Below, piece by piece: positions 5,320-10,907 of a stretch of 10,907 bases of DNA. The DNA comes from an uncultured Lachnospiraceae bacterium. Its GTDB lineage: Bacteria > Bacillota > Clostridia > Lachnospirales > Lachnospiraceae. Both the position numbers and the translations under genes were made by a program. The DNA is taken from contig CALZHV010000062.1 in the NCBI GenBank assembly GCA_945787485.1, forward strand, positions 1 to 10,907, read 5' to 3'. Positions within the stretch are counted from its first letter, which is position 1. Each line of letters opens with the position of its first letter. The notes beneath the pieces are model-generated. The model was given only the letters and a program-made list of their open reading frames with translations, made no database searches and was not told the DNA's origin.

Positions 5320-6344
5320 TAATACAGGCTTCCTGAATTAACAATCGGCTGTGCATCGTGGTTGCCGCATAACACCACAAGCAGATTAGAAACCATTGCA
5401 GCTTTTCTTTCCTCATCAAGCTGGACAAGTTCCTTTTCATTAAGTCTTTCGAGTGCCATTTCTACCATACCTACAGCTCCGTCAACTATCATCTTTCTCG
5501 CATCAATGATTGCCGATGCCTGCTGACGTTGCAGCATTACTGAAGCTATTTCAGGTGCATATGCAAGATATGTAATACGTGCTTCTATAATTTCAAGTCC
5601 TGCTTCATTTACCTTGCTTTGAATTTCATTTCTTATTCTTTCGGCAACAACCTCCGATGAACCTCTTAAGCTTCCTTCATCTGATTGTCCGTCTCCTGTT
5701 GTATCTACATTTGAAGCGACATCATAAGGATAGATTCTTACTATATTTCTAAGTGCACTGTCACATTGAAGTGAAAGATATTCCTTGTAGTTATCTACAT
5801 TAAATACAGCTTTTGCAGTATCTGTCACTCTCCAGATAACAGCAATTCCTATTTCAACAGGATTACCAAGACAGTCATTTATTTTCTGTCTTCCGTTACT
5901 TAGTGTCATGGCTTTAAGAGATATTTTCTTTCCAAGTCCATCCGATGTAACAGTCGTTGTTGTAGCTGCGGCAACTGCCTGCTGCTGATTTTGAGAATCA
6001 CCACTTTGAGCAAGCTTTGTTGCTGCTGCAGGATTAACTGCGGTACAAAACGGATTTATAAAATAAAATCCTTCTTCTTTGATAGTACCTTTATACTTAC
6101 CAAACAATGTAAGAACAAGTGCTTCATTTGGTTTTAACACTCTAAGTCCACAAAGCGGAAACCATGCAACACATGCAATAATTATGCCAGGGACGAATAA
6201 TACAGAGCCAAAAATGATCATGGCAATTGCAATCAGATATACAATCGGTACAGCAAGTAAGACAAGCATACCCAGCTTTGCCGTTGTATATATTTTTTCC
6301 TCCACCACTATTCCTGATGTTATCTTCTTTTCATTCTCATCCAT
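5319..6344 (-). CDS. SPFH/band-7 domain membrane protein
   Basis: At 341 residues, this protein has two adjacent hydrophobic segments (about 24-47 and 49-67), then LRVLKPNEALVLTLFGKYKG (67-86) and EEGFYFINPF (90-99), the start of an SPFH domain that runs to about 290, with a long C-terminal helical part (RNEIQSKVNEAGLEIIEARI, 228-247; QRQQASAIIDARKMIVDG, 262-279). SPFH proteins (stomatin, prohibitin, flotillin and bacterial relatives) oligomerise on membranes and often organise lipids or partner proteases. A Gln/Ala/Thr-rich insert at about 112-136 (GDSQNQQQAVAAATTTTVTS) lies within the domain. The ATG at 6344 has a strong AGGAGGAAG site. It is first in an operon with a coupled ribbon-helix-helix gene and perhaps the DUF1648 gene. 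The family call is firm; the job of the protein is not known. Confidence 0.9.
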   Translation of the reverse strand: MDENEKKITSGIVVEEKIYTTAKLGMLVLLAVPIVYLIAIAMIIFGSVLFVPGIIIACVAWFPLCGLRVLKPNEALVLTLFGKYKGTIKEEGFYFINPFCTAVNPAAATKLAQSGDSQNQQQAVAAATTTTVTSDGLGKKISLKAMTLSNGRQKINDCLGNPVEIGIAVIWRVTDTAKAVFNVDNYKEYLSLQCDSALRNIVRIYPYDVASNVDTTGDGQSDEGSLRGSSEVVAERIRNEIQSKVNEAGLEIIEARITYLAYAPEIASVMLQRQQASAIIDARKMIVDGAVGMVEMALERLNEKELVQLDEERKAAMVSNLLVVLCGNHDAQPIVNSGSLY

Positions 6345-6397
6345 TTTTTCTTCCTCCTATCTCAATACAAAAACAAATAGCCAACGCTGTTTTAATT

Positions 6398-6416
6398 TGA
6401 TATCAAAAAGATATCA
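6398..6416 (-). promoter_or_regulatory. Operator-like inverted repeat at the SPFH transcription start
   Basis: TGATATC (6398-6404) and GATATCA (6410-6416) are perfect 7-base arms with 5 bases of A between. On the minus strand the site begins 8 bases past the -10 box, so it would cover the first transcribed bases, a classical repressor position. Each half contains the 6-base palindrome GATATC, so it can also be read as two direct sites 12 bases apart, a layout known for ribbon-helix-helix dimers. Confidence 0.55.
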
Positions 6417-6423
6417 TTTATAA

Positions 6424-6452
6424 ATCATATTGTCTATATTAAAAATTAACAA
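6424..6452 (-). promoter_or_regulatory. Promoter of the SPFH-RHH operon
   Basis: TTGTTA (6452-6447), a 17-base spacer and TATGAT (6429-6424) on the minus strand. The start would be near 6417, giving a leader of about 73 bases. Surrounding DNA is very AT-rich, so chance matches are easier here than elsewhere. Confidence 0.65.
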
Positions 6453-6566
6453 TTATTAATATTTTTTTTATTTATTTTGACATATTCAGAATAATACAGC
6501 ATTACAGATCCGGCATTTATTAAAAAATATCAATAATACAAATCTGCTTTTGAACCTCAGTATTAA

Positions 6567-7550
6567 TTAGTTTCCATCAGTAGTTTTCGTGGTATAGGCA
6601 ATCTTTATTATTTCATCAATTCCGGCTTCTTCGATTCCAACATCCTTAATCGGCTTTGTTGCAGATAAATCACTGATAAGAGCAGCCGCAGTTATTTCTG
6701 ACTTCATAAACTTATATCTAACGATGTTATCTGAGACTGAAATAATCTCTGCCTTCGGATGTGACGGTACTTCAGAATCGTAATACTCTACAACAAGTGT
6801 ACGATATGGAGCGATTCTCTCTACAATTTCAGAAAGATTTCCGTCTTCCATCATAACTCCGTTATTTATGATAATCAGTCTTTCGCAGAGCTCCTGTATA
6901 TCCCCTAAATCATGGGTGGTAAGTATAACGGTTGTGCCCCTTATAGCATTGATTTCTTTTATGAATTTGCGAAGTGCGAACTTTGAGCCTACATCAAGCC
7001 CAATTGTGGGTTCGTCAAGAAAAAGAACCTTTGGAGAATGAAGCATTGCAGCAGCAAGGTCACCTTTGACACGCTGTCCAAGTGACATTTGTCGCACCGG
7101 TTTATTTAGAAGCTCATGTATGCCCAGAATAGAATCCATCACCGCAAGAGTTTCGTTGTATTCTTTTTTGTCTATTCTGTAAATATGCCGGAGTAATTCA
7201 AAGCTTTCCTCCAGTCGCAAATCCCAGTTAAGTTGTGTACGCTGTCCAAACACGACACCGATATCATTCACTACCTCTTTTCTTTGTTTAGTTATGTCTC
7301 GTCCGTCAATCAGCACCTCTCCCGATGTAGGCGTCAGGATACCTGTCATCATTTTTATAGTAGTGCTTTTACCCGAGCCATTTGGACCGATAAAGCCGAC
7401 GATTTCTCCCGACCCTACGTGAAAATCAAGTCCGTTTACAGCCTTTATAATTTTCTTTTCATTTTTGAAAAGAGCCTTTACTGTACCTCCGAGCCCTTTG
7501 CCCTTTTGTGCAACACAATATTCTTTATATAAATTCTTAACCTGTATCAT
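6567..7550 (-). CDS. ABC-2 exporter ATP-binding protein (COG4586-like)
   Basis: The cytoplasmic ATPase energises the two permeases encoded just upstream. With the start at 7550 it has 327 residues. Walker A GPNGSGKST is at 55-63 (Lys61), the Q-loop Gln103 in FGQR, the signature MSLGQRVKGDLAAAML at 155-170, Walker B VLFLDEPTIGLDV at 175-187 with catalytic Glu180, and the switch His213. The signature has MSLGQ instead of LSGGQ, and the residue block around GGTVKALFKNEKK (21-33) precedes the first ATPase strand; both are usual for this COG4586-type subgroup. A 14-base overlap with the previous gene would be needed for the longer start at 7577, while 7550 has AGGAG (7562-7558) 7 bases ahead. A C-terminal domain of about 80 residues (250-327) follows the ATPase core. 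Substrate is unknown. Confidence 0.93.
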   Translation of the reverse strand: MIQVKNLYKEYCVAQKGKGLGGTVKALFKNEKKIIKAVNGLDFHVGSGEIVGFIGPNGSGKSTTIKMMTGILTPTSGEVLIDGRDITKQRKEVVNDIGVVFGQRTQLNWDLRLEESFELLRHIYRIDKKEYNETLAVMDSILGIHELLNKPVRQMSLGQRVKGDLAAAMLHSPKVLFLDEPTIGLDVGSKFALRKFIKEINAIRGTTVILTTHDLGDIQELCERLIIINNGVMMEDGNLSEIVERIAPYRTLVVEYYDSEVPSHPKAEIISVSDNIVRYKFMKSEITAAALISDLSATKPIKDVGIEEAGIDEIIKIAYTTKTTDGN

Positions 7551-7563
7551 ATATTTTCTCCTA

Positions 7564-8388
7564 TCAATTTCCTGCACTCTCGTATCTTCTCATTCCTATC
7601 TTAAATACAAGACCGGCAATCAACATTGTAACAATACCAACTGCAAGCGTTATCCATACTTCCATTCCACCTATTGAAAATGCATGTTCTATTCCAAGGA
7701 GCTCGGATGCCGGATAGAAGGAAACCCATCCGATTGGTATCACAAAGGTCAGTATCAACTGCATAGCCTCCGGATACATGGATATAGGATACATCGTAGT
7801 TTTATCAAAGATTTCCTGTGTGAACTGTCCAAAGTCATTGGCACTTTTTGTCCAAAATGAAGTTGAGCCAAGCAGTATATATATTCCTCCACGGATTAGT
7901 GTAGCACCAATCAGCATAACGATAATCCCCACAACATTTGTAACCGTAAAGGAAAAATCCGTTTTCACACAGCCATATACAAACACAAGTATTCCGGGAA
8001 TTAAATCGGTTAATCCCAGCACATTAATATTGGTAAAAAAGAATTGATATAACACACTCAACGGTCTCGTAAGGAACCGGTCGAAATCACCCTCAATGAC
8101 GTAGAATCCCATAAACCACCCCTGCACAAAGAAAATCATTGACAGAGCATGGGAAATAACAGCAATTCCATACAAAAATGCAAGTTGACCATAGCTCCAA
8201 CCATTAATCTCACCAAACTGCTCCACAACAAATTTTATCGTTGCAAAACCCAGTATAAACTGTATTGGATTAGAAATCAGCCATCCCAGAATATTGGACG
8301 GATATTCAACAATTGTAAGGAGTGCCATTTTTATGTTGCACATTGTGACTCCGAAATAATGTGCAATAGACGAACCTGTTTTTTTCAT
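7564..8388 (-). CDS. ABC-2 exporter permease (COG3694-like), second of pair
   Basis: The product has 274 residues and about six membrane segments (roughly 31-53, 65-95, 121-141, 145-175, 208-226, 243-265). The cytoplasmic motif EGDFDRFLTRPLSVLYQF (99-116) is typical of the ABC2_membrane_6 type permeases found next to COG4586 ATPases. It would form a heterodimeric channel with the permease encoded before it. Its GGGAGG site overlaps the stop codon of that gene and the gap is 4 bases, so the two are tightly coupled; the ATPase follows after 13 bases. Annotated relatives are often labelled uncharacterised or viologen-exporter-like; the substrate cannot be read from this sequence. Confidence 0.87.
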   Translation of the reverse strand: MKKTGSSIAHYFGVTMCNIKMALLTIVEYPSNILGWLISNPIQFILGFATIKFVVEQFGEINGWSYGQLAFLYGIAVISHALSMIFFVQGWFMGFYVIEGDFDRFLTRPLSVLYQFFFTNINVLGLTDLIPGILVFVYGCVKTDFSFTVTNVVGIIVMLIGATLIRGGIYILLGSTSFWTKSANDFGQFTQEIFDKTTMYPISMYPEAMQLILTFVIPIGWVSFYPASELLGIEHAFSIGGMEVWITLAVGIVTMLIAGLVFKIGMRRYESAGN

Positions 8389-8392
8389 ATTC

Positions 8393-9199
8393 TCAGCCTC
8401 CCTGTACCATAACTTTTTTCAGCACCTTTTTGGACAGCAGATAATACAAAGTTGCAAGTACCAATACCCATACAAGCTGTATCAACATACGTCTGCATAT
8501 CTCATCATTGGTTGCACTTCCAATATAAATATCAAGCGGAAGCTGATAAATGTACACAAATGGCAATAAGTTAAGTATATCTGACAACCAGGCTGGAAAG
8601 AACCATATCGGTATAATGCTTCCTGAAAGTAATCGTATTAAATGTTTTTTTACCTGAAAAAGTGCGTCCATGGATATTGCTGTAAATGCCCACATACCGA
8701 AGATTGCCGCCAAAAGCCAATTGATTGCCATTGACAAAAAAAGACTTCCCACAAACATTGGTATTGCTGACAGTGACACAATAACAGGGACTTTAATCAG
8801 CAGACTTCCAATGAGTAAAATAGGAAACAGATTCTGAACAATCAACGCAATTAGGTTTCCAATATCCTCTGCCAAAAAGATGCCGAACACATTCACCGGT
8901 CGCATCATATCGGTGGCAATGCTCCCCTTTTCCACGCTCTGCTGGATTCTTCTTTCAACTCCCGTTGTAAACATAACCGAAAGTGCAGCAGACATTACGG
9001 TATAAGTCATCATACTATCTGCAGTAACACCATTTTCAAAGGTTTCATTTTTGAACAATGCCTTCCAAAAAAACGCAGTTGTTATCATTATGATTGATTG
9101 CATCAGAATATTTCCATATACTTCAAACTTATATGTAAAGCTACGTATCATACGGATTTTACAGATGTACAGATATTTGTCGAGCCTGCCGTTAAGCAT
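8393..9199 (-). CDS. ABC-2 exporter permease (COG4587-like), first of pair
   Basis: A 268-residue protein with an N-terminal amphipathic stretch (KYLYICKIRMIRSFTYKFEV, 8-27), then membrane segments at about 28-50, 62-80, 106-136, 138-165, 183-205 and 235-258. The loop QSVEKGSIATDMMRPVNVFG (87-106) corresponds to the conserved G-x-I-x-x-D-x-x-R-P motif of this permease family. The ATG at 9199 is supported by AGGAGG 8 bases ahead; another ATG inside that spacer meets a stop after three further codons. It opens the permease-permease-ATPase cassette. No convincing promoter is seen in 9200-9366, and no regulator lies in the cassette. A short ORF with its own good RBS overlaps its first 52 bases. 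Confidence 0.86.
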   Translation of the reverse strand: MLNGRLDKYLYICKIRMIRSFTYKFEVYGNILMQSIIMITTAFFWKALFKNETFENGVTADSMMTYTVMSAALSVMFTTGVERRIQQSVEKGSIATDMMRPVNVFGIFLAEDIGNLIALIVQNLFPILLIGSLLIKVPVIVSLSAIPMFVGSLFLSMAINWLLAAIFGMWAFTAISMDALFQVKKHLIRLLSGSIIPIWFFPAWLSDILNLLPFVYIYQLPLDIYIGSATNDEICRRMLIQLVWVLVLATLYYLLSKKVLKKVMVQGG

Positions 9200-9246
9200 T
9201 TGCCATTCCTCCTTTTTCCCAAATCCTTTGAATCTAATATCTTCAT
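9148..9246 (-). pseudogene. Short ORF, possible 5' stub of a lost ABC ATPase gene or a leader peptide
   Basis: The ATG at 9246 follows GGAGG (9256-9252) by 5 bases, one of the better ribosome sites in the window, but the frame is only 32 codons and ends at 9148, inside the first permease gene. The first residues, MKILDSKDLGKRRNG, resemble the start of BceA/MacB-type ATPases (usually M-x-I-L-x-x-x-x-L-x-K-x-Y-G). That resemblance stops where the permease RBS begins. Located after a histidine kinase remnant, it fits the first codons of an ABC ATPase that once followed the kinase. It could instead be an upstream ORF controlling the permease. The resemblance is by eye over about 12 residues, so it is weak evidence. 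Confidence 0.4.
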
Positions 9247-9366
9247 AAATACCTCCGAATTAGTTGTTCGGCTATTTCAATACGATTTCTTTCTTAACAC
9301 CGTTAACGCTGCATAATGCAAAACCTCAAATGTTTCCGGTTATTTGTCTGATAAAAAAGCTTTAAT

Positions 9367-9897
9367 TTATGAATAAAATTTAACATGAAATCTTGTGCCT
9401 TTTCCGACTTCACTTTCCGCGGTGATAACACCTTCCTGCCTCAGTATAATCTGTCTTGCCATAGAAAGTCCGATTCCAACACTATCTGCATTATTTGAAG
9501 ACTTATAAAATCGCTCAAAGATATGCGGCAAATGTTCCGGCTCTATGCCCTCTCCGTCATCCTCAATATATAAGTGCGTAGCAATATTATCCTGTGACAC
9601 TTTTACACATACTTTTCCATTAGCATTTGTATGTTCAATGCAATTCTTTATGATATTAGATACTGCCTCCAGCGTCCACTGCTCATCACAATTCACAACG
9701 ATGGATGCCGGGCAGAATATATGTAGTTGAACTTCTTTCACCTCAGCCATGATTTCAAAATTCTTTTTCACAGTCATCATTAATGAGTAGAAATCCACAG
9801 GTGTTTTCTTCAGCTCCAACACCCCTGCTTCCAGTTGGGAAAGCGTTAGCAGGTTTCGAATCAGCCACTTAATCTTACTCGCCTGTATTACTAATCC
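9367..9897 (-). pseudogene. Sensor histidine kinase, 3' remnant (N-terminal half missing)
   Basis: The frame is open from just after a stop at 9900-9898 to 9367 (176 residues). It starts in the second helix of the dimerisation domain (QASKIKWLIRNLLTLSQLEA) and then carries a complete HATPase_c domain: N-box with EAVSNIIKNCIEHT, G1 DDGEGIEP, F-box IFERFYK and G2 SVGIGLSMARQI, ending normally at KGTRFHVKFYS. Missing are the sensor, membrane helices, HAMP and the phospho-accepting His. No start with a plausible RBS exists at the 5' end; a GTG at 9822 has no proper site. Its first bases overlap the 3' end of the SDR gene by 7. Kinases of this kind usually sit between a response regulator and an ABC transporter; the regulator is not here. 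The remnant is probably not functional as a kinase, unless a short ATPase-only protein is made. Confidence 0.8.
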
Positions 9898-10640
9898 TTA
9901 GTTCTCTGTGTCATCTTCCACATCATTTTCCCCATATATAACGGATGTCTGTAACAAAGCTTCATTTGCAGTGCCTGATTGAACGAATGACAAATTACAA
10001 ATTTCTTCGAATAAATATGATTGGCAAGTCCTCTTCCCACTTTTTCAGCATCAGCCATAAATTCTTTTGGCACTGGCAAGCCGGAAGATGATGCTGTATC
10101 GGTAAGTGGTGGATGCATAACATGAAATGTTATTCCATATTCCCGATTTTCAATCTCCAAACATTTTGCGAGAGCCTCAATTGCACCTTTTGAAGATGCA
10201 TAAGGTGATATATTGCCAAATCCTGTAACCCCGACACCGGAACTCGTAAATATAATTCTACCACTCTTTGCCTCACGCATGAATGGAAGCATCAGTTTTG
10301 AAAGTCTTAATGCCCCAAAATAATTGACATCCATTACTTTTTTATATACTTCATATGCTGTATCCGGTTCGCTTTCAAATGTACAGAGGCAGGCATTATG
10401 AATTGCAATATCAACCATTCCAAATTCATTTATCGCAGCTTTGATGCCATCCGATAAAGACGCCTCATCTGTTGCATCTGCCTTAACCACTAAAAGCGAA
10501 TTTGGATACTTGTCTTTCAATTCATTTATATGTTCCTCTCGAATATCTAAAACCGTTACTTTGTTACCCTTTTCAAGAAAACTACTAACCATCCAGTAAC
10601 CAATACCCTGATTGGCACCTACTATCAATATATTTGACAT
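9891..10640 (-). CDS. Short-chain dehydrogenase/reductase (SDR) family oxidoreductase
   Basis: The start is placed at 10640 because GGGGG (10652-10648) lies 7 bases ahead and the protein then begins with the typical first strand; a longer frame to 10691 would overlap the TetR gene. The 249-residue protein is a classical SDR: glycine motif GANQGIG (8-14), Asp32 after the second strand suggesting NAD(H) preference, HNAC (81-84), Asn106 in VNYFG, Ser133-134, and the catalytic Tyr147 and Lys151 in YASSK. The usual PG after the sixth strand is HPPLTDT (176-182). The C-terminal part (about 212-249) is basic and unlike the core. It lies 11 bases after the TetR-like gene and probably shares its transcript. 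The substrate is unknown. Confidence 0.9.
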   Translation of the reverse strand: MSNILIVGANQGIGYWMVSSFLEKGNKVTVLDIREEHINELKDKYPNSLLVVKADATDEASLSDGIKAAINEFGMVDIAIHNACLCTFESEPDTAYEVYKKVMDVNYFGALRLSKLMLPFMREAKSGRIIFTSSGVGVTGFGNISPYASSKGAIEALAKCLEIENREYGITFHVMHPPLTDTASSSGLPVPKEFMADAEKVGRGLANHIYSKKFVICHSFNQALQMKLCYRHPLYMGKMMWKMTQRTKD

Positions 10641-10651
10641 ATGATTTCCCC

Positions 10652-10907
10652 CTAAAACATTCTGTTGATATAAGCAAATGCCTCTTCGCAAAATGCCTCT
10701 TTCTTTACTTTTGTTAATTCTCCATTTAATAAATACTTAAATGTAAGTGTAGTCATATTTGCAAAGAAATCATTACCACATTCTTTTGCCTGTCGCTCAT
10801 CCATAATCCCAAACTGAGTTAACATAATGAATACTCCTGTTTGAATGTTTTTAGGTAATTCAAACAGGTAGTACTCATATAGCATTCTCATATGCTCATT
10901 ATGAAAT
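10652..10907 (-). CDS. TetR-like regulator, C-terminal part (cut by window edge)
   Basis: The frame is open to the window edge, so 84 codons of the 3' end are seen and the N-terminal DNA-binding domain, if present, lies to the right. The helical stretch with FELPKNIQTGVFIMLTQFGI (about 15-34), the following acidic helix and the terminal segment EAFCEEAFAYINRM have the feel of a TetR/AcrR ligand-binding domain, and TetR-SDR pairs transcribed together are common. No helix-turn-helix is in view, so the family is inferred from shape and context. The ATG at 10891 inside the frame is not a likely start, because the frame goes on beyond it. Confidence 0.5.
   Translation of the reverse strand, partial: FHNEHMRMLYEYYLFELPKNIQTGVFIMLTQFGIMDERQAKECGNDFFANMTTLTFKYLLNGELTKVKKEAFCEEAFAYINRMF

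Noticed and set aside
6453..6566. Terminator for the ABC-2 cassette.
   Set aside because: Only weak, nearly all-A/T foldings are present (for example CAGAT with ATCTG around a long loop, and TTATT with AATAA). The 9-base repeat AATAATACA at 6490-6498 and 6532-6540 is noted but is trivial in such AT-rich DNA.
7551..7577. Longer ATPase start at 7577.
   Set aside because: It would overlap the permease gene by 14 bases and has no RBS; AGGAG at 7562-7558 supports 7550.
9247..9366. Promoter or BceR-like operator between the kinase remnant and the ABC-2 cassette.
   Set aside because: No -35/-10 pair with proper spacing was found. Small symmetric pieces (TGCATTATGCA, CGTTAACG) exist but match no site I can name.
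1..10907. CRISPR array, insertion sequence, integrase, tRNA, rRNA or toxin-antitoxin pair.
   Set aside because: None has supporting sequence. The ribbon-helix-helix protein is not next to any recognisable toxin; its neighbour is an SPFH protein.

Overview
All 16 gene calls in this window, including one pseudogene and one gene fragment, lie on the minus strand, so transcription runs from high to low coordinates. The DNA is AT-rich. Most genes have strong GGAGG-type ribosome binding sites, and the clearest promoters are near-consensus sigma-A type (TTGAAA/TTGACT, 17-nt spacers, TATAAT-like -10 boxes). Together with a DapL-type lysine/diaminopimelate route, the rpsF-ssb-rpsR order and the family of ABC-2 exporters present, this suggests a low-GC Firmicute, most likely Clostridia of the Lachnospiraceae kind. 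That assignment is inference from gene content and base composition; no 16S or other marker search was possible.

Reading in the direction of transcription from the right edge: (1) 10907-9891 holds the 3' end of a TetR-like regulator followed by a short-chain dehydrogenase. (2) 9897-9367 is the 3' remnant of a sensor histidine kinase (no sensor, no phospho-accepting His). (3) 9246-9148 is a small ORF with a strong RBS. Its first codons look like the beginning of an ABC ATPase, and it runs into the start of the next gene. (4) 9199-6567 is a compact three-gene ABC-2 exporter cassette (two permeases, then the ATPase). (5) 6452-5122 carries a promoter, an operator-like inverted repeat, an SPFH/band-7 membrane protein and a translationally coupled ribbon-helix-helix protein; a DUF1648 membrane protein follows (5032-4538) and ends in a terminator. 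(6) 4489-3288 is the ribosomal/replication operon rpsF-ssb-rpsR with its own promoter, a structured leader and a terminator. (7) 3196-343 is a dapF-dapL-rfbC operon with a near-perfect promoter and a terminator. (8) 322-1 is the 5' part of a polysaccharide/teichoic-acid exporter permease that continues past the left edge.

Functionally, DapL and DapF carry out consecutive steps to meso-diaminopimelate for peptidoglycan and lysine. RfbC, in the same transcript, makes the dTDP-L-rhamnose precursor, and the exporter permease beyond it fits cell-surface polysaccharide export, so the left third is a cell-envelope block. The right third looks like accessory, rearranged DNA: the kinase remnant and the ATPase-like start fragment are what would be left if a kinase-plus-ABC resistance/sensing locus had been broken up around the ABC-2 cassette and the TetR-SDR pair. 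I see no rRNA, tRNA, CRISPR array, insertion sequence or phage gene, and no gene-free stretch above 300 bases. The longest gaps are 6345-6566 (promoter and operator-like repeat), 3128-3325 (promoter, direct repeat, terminator), 9247-9366 (little that is recognisable) and 4378-4537 (leader, promoter, terminator).
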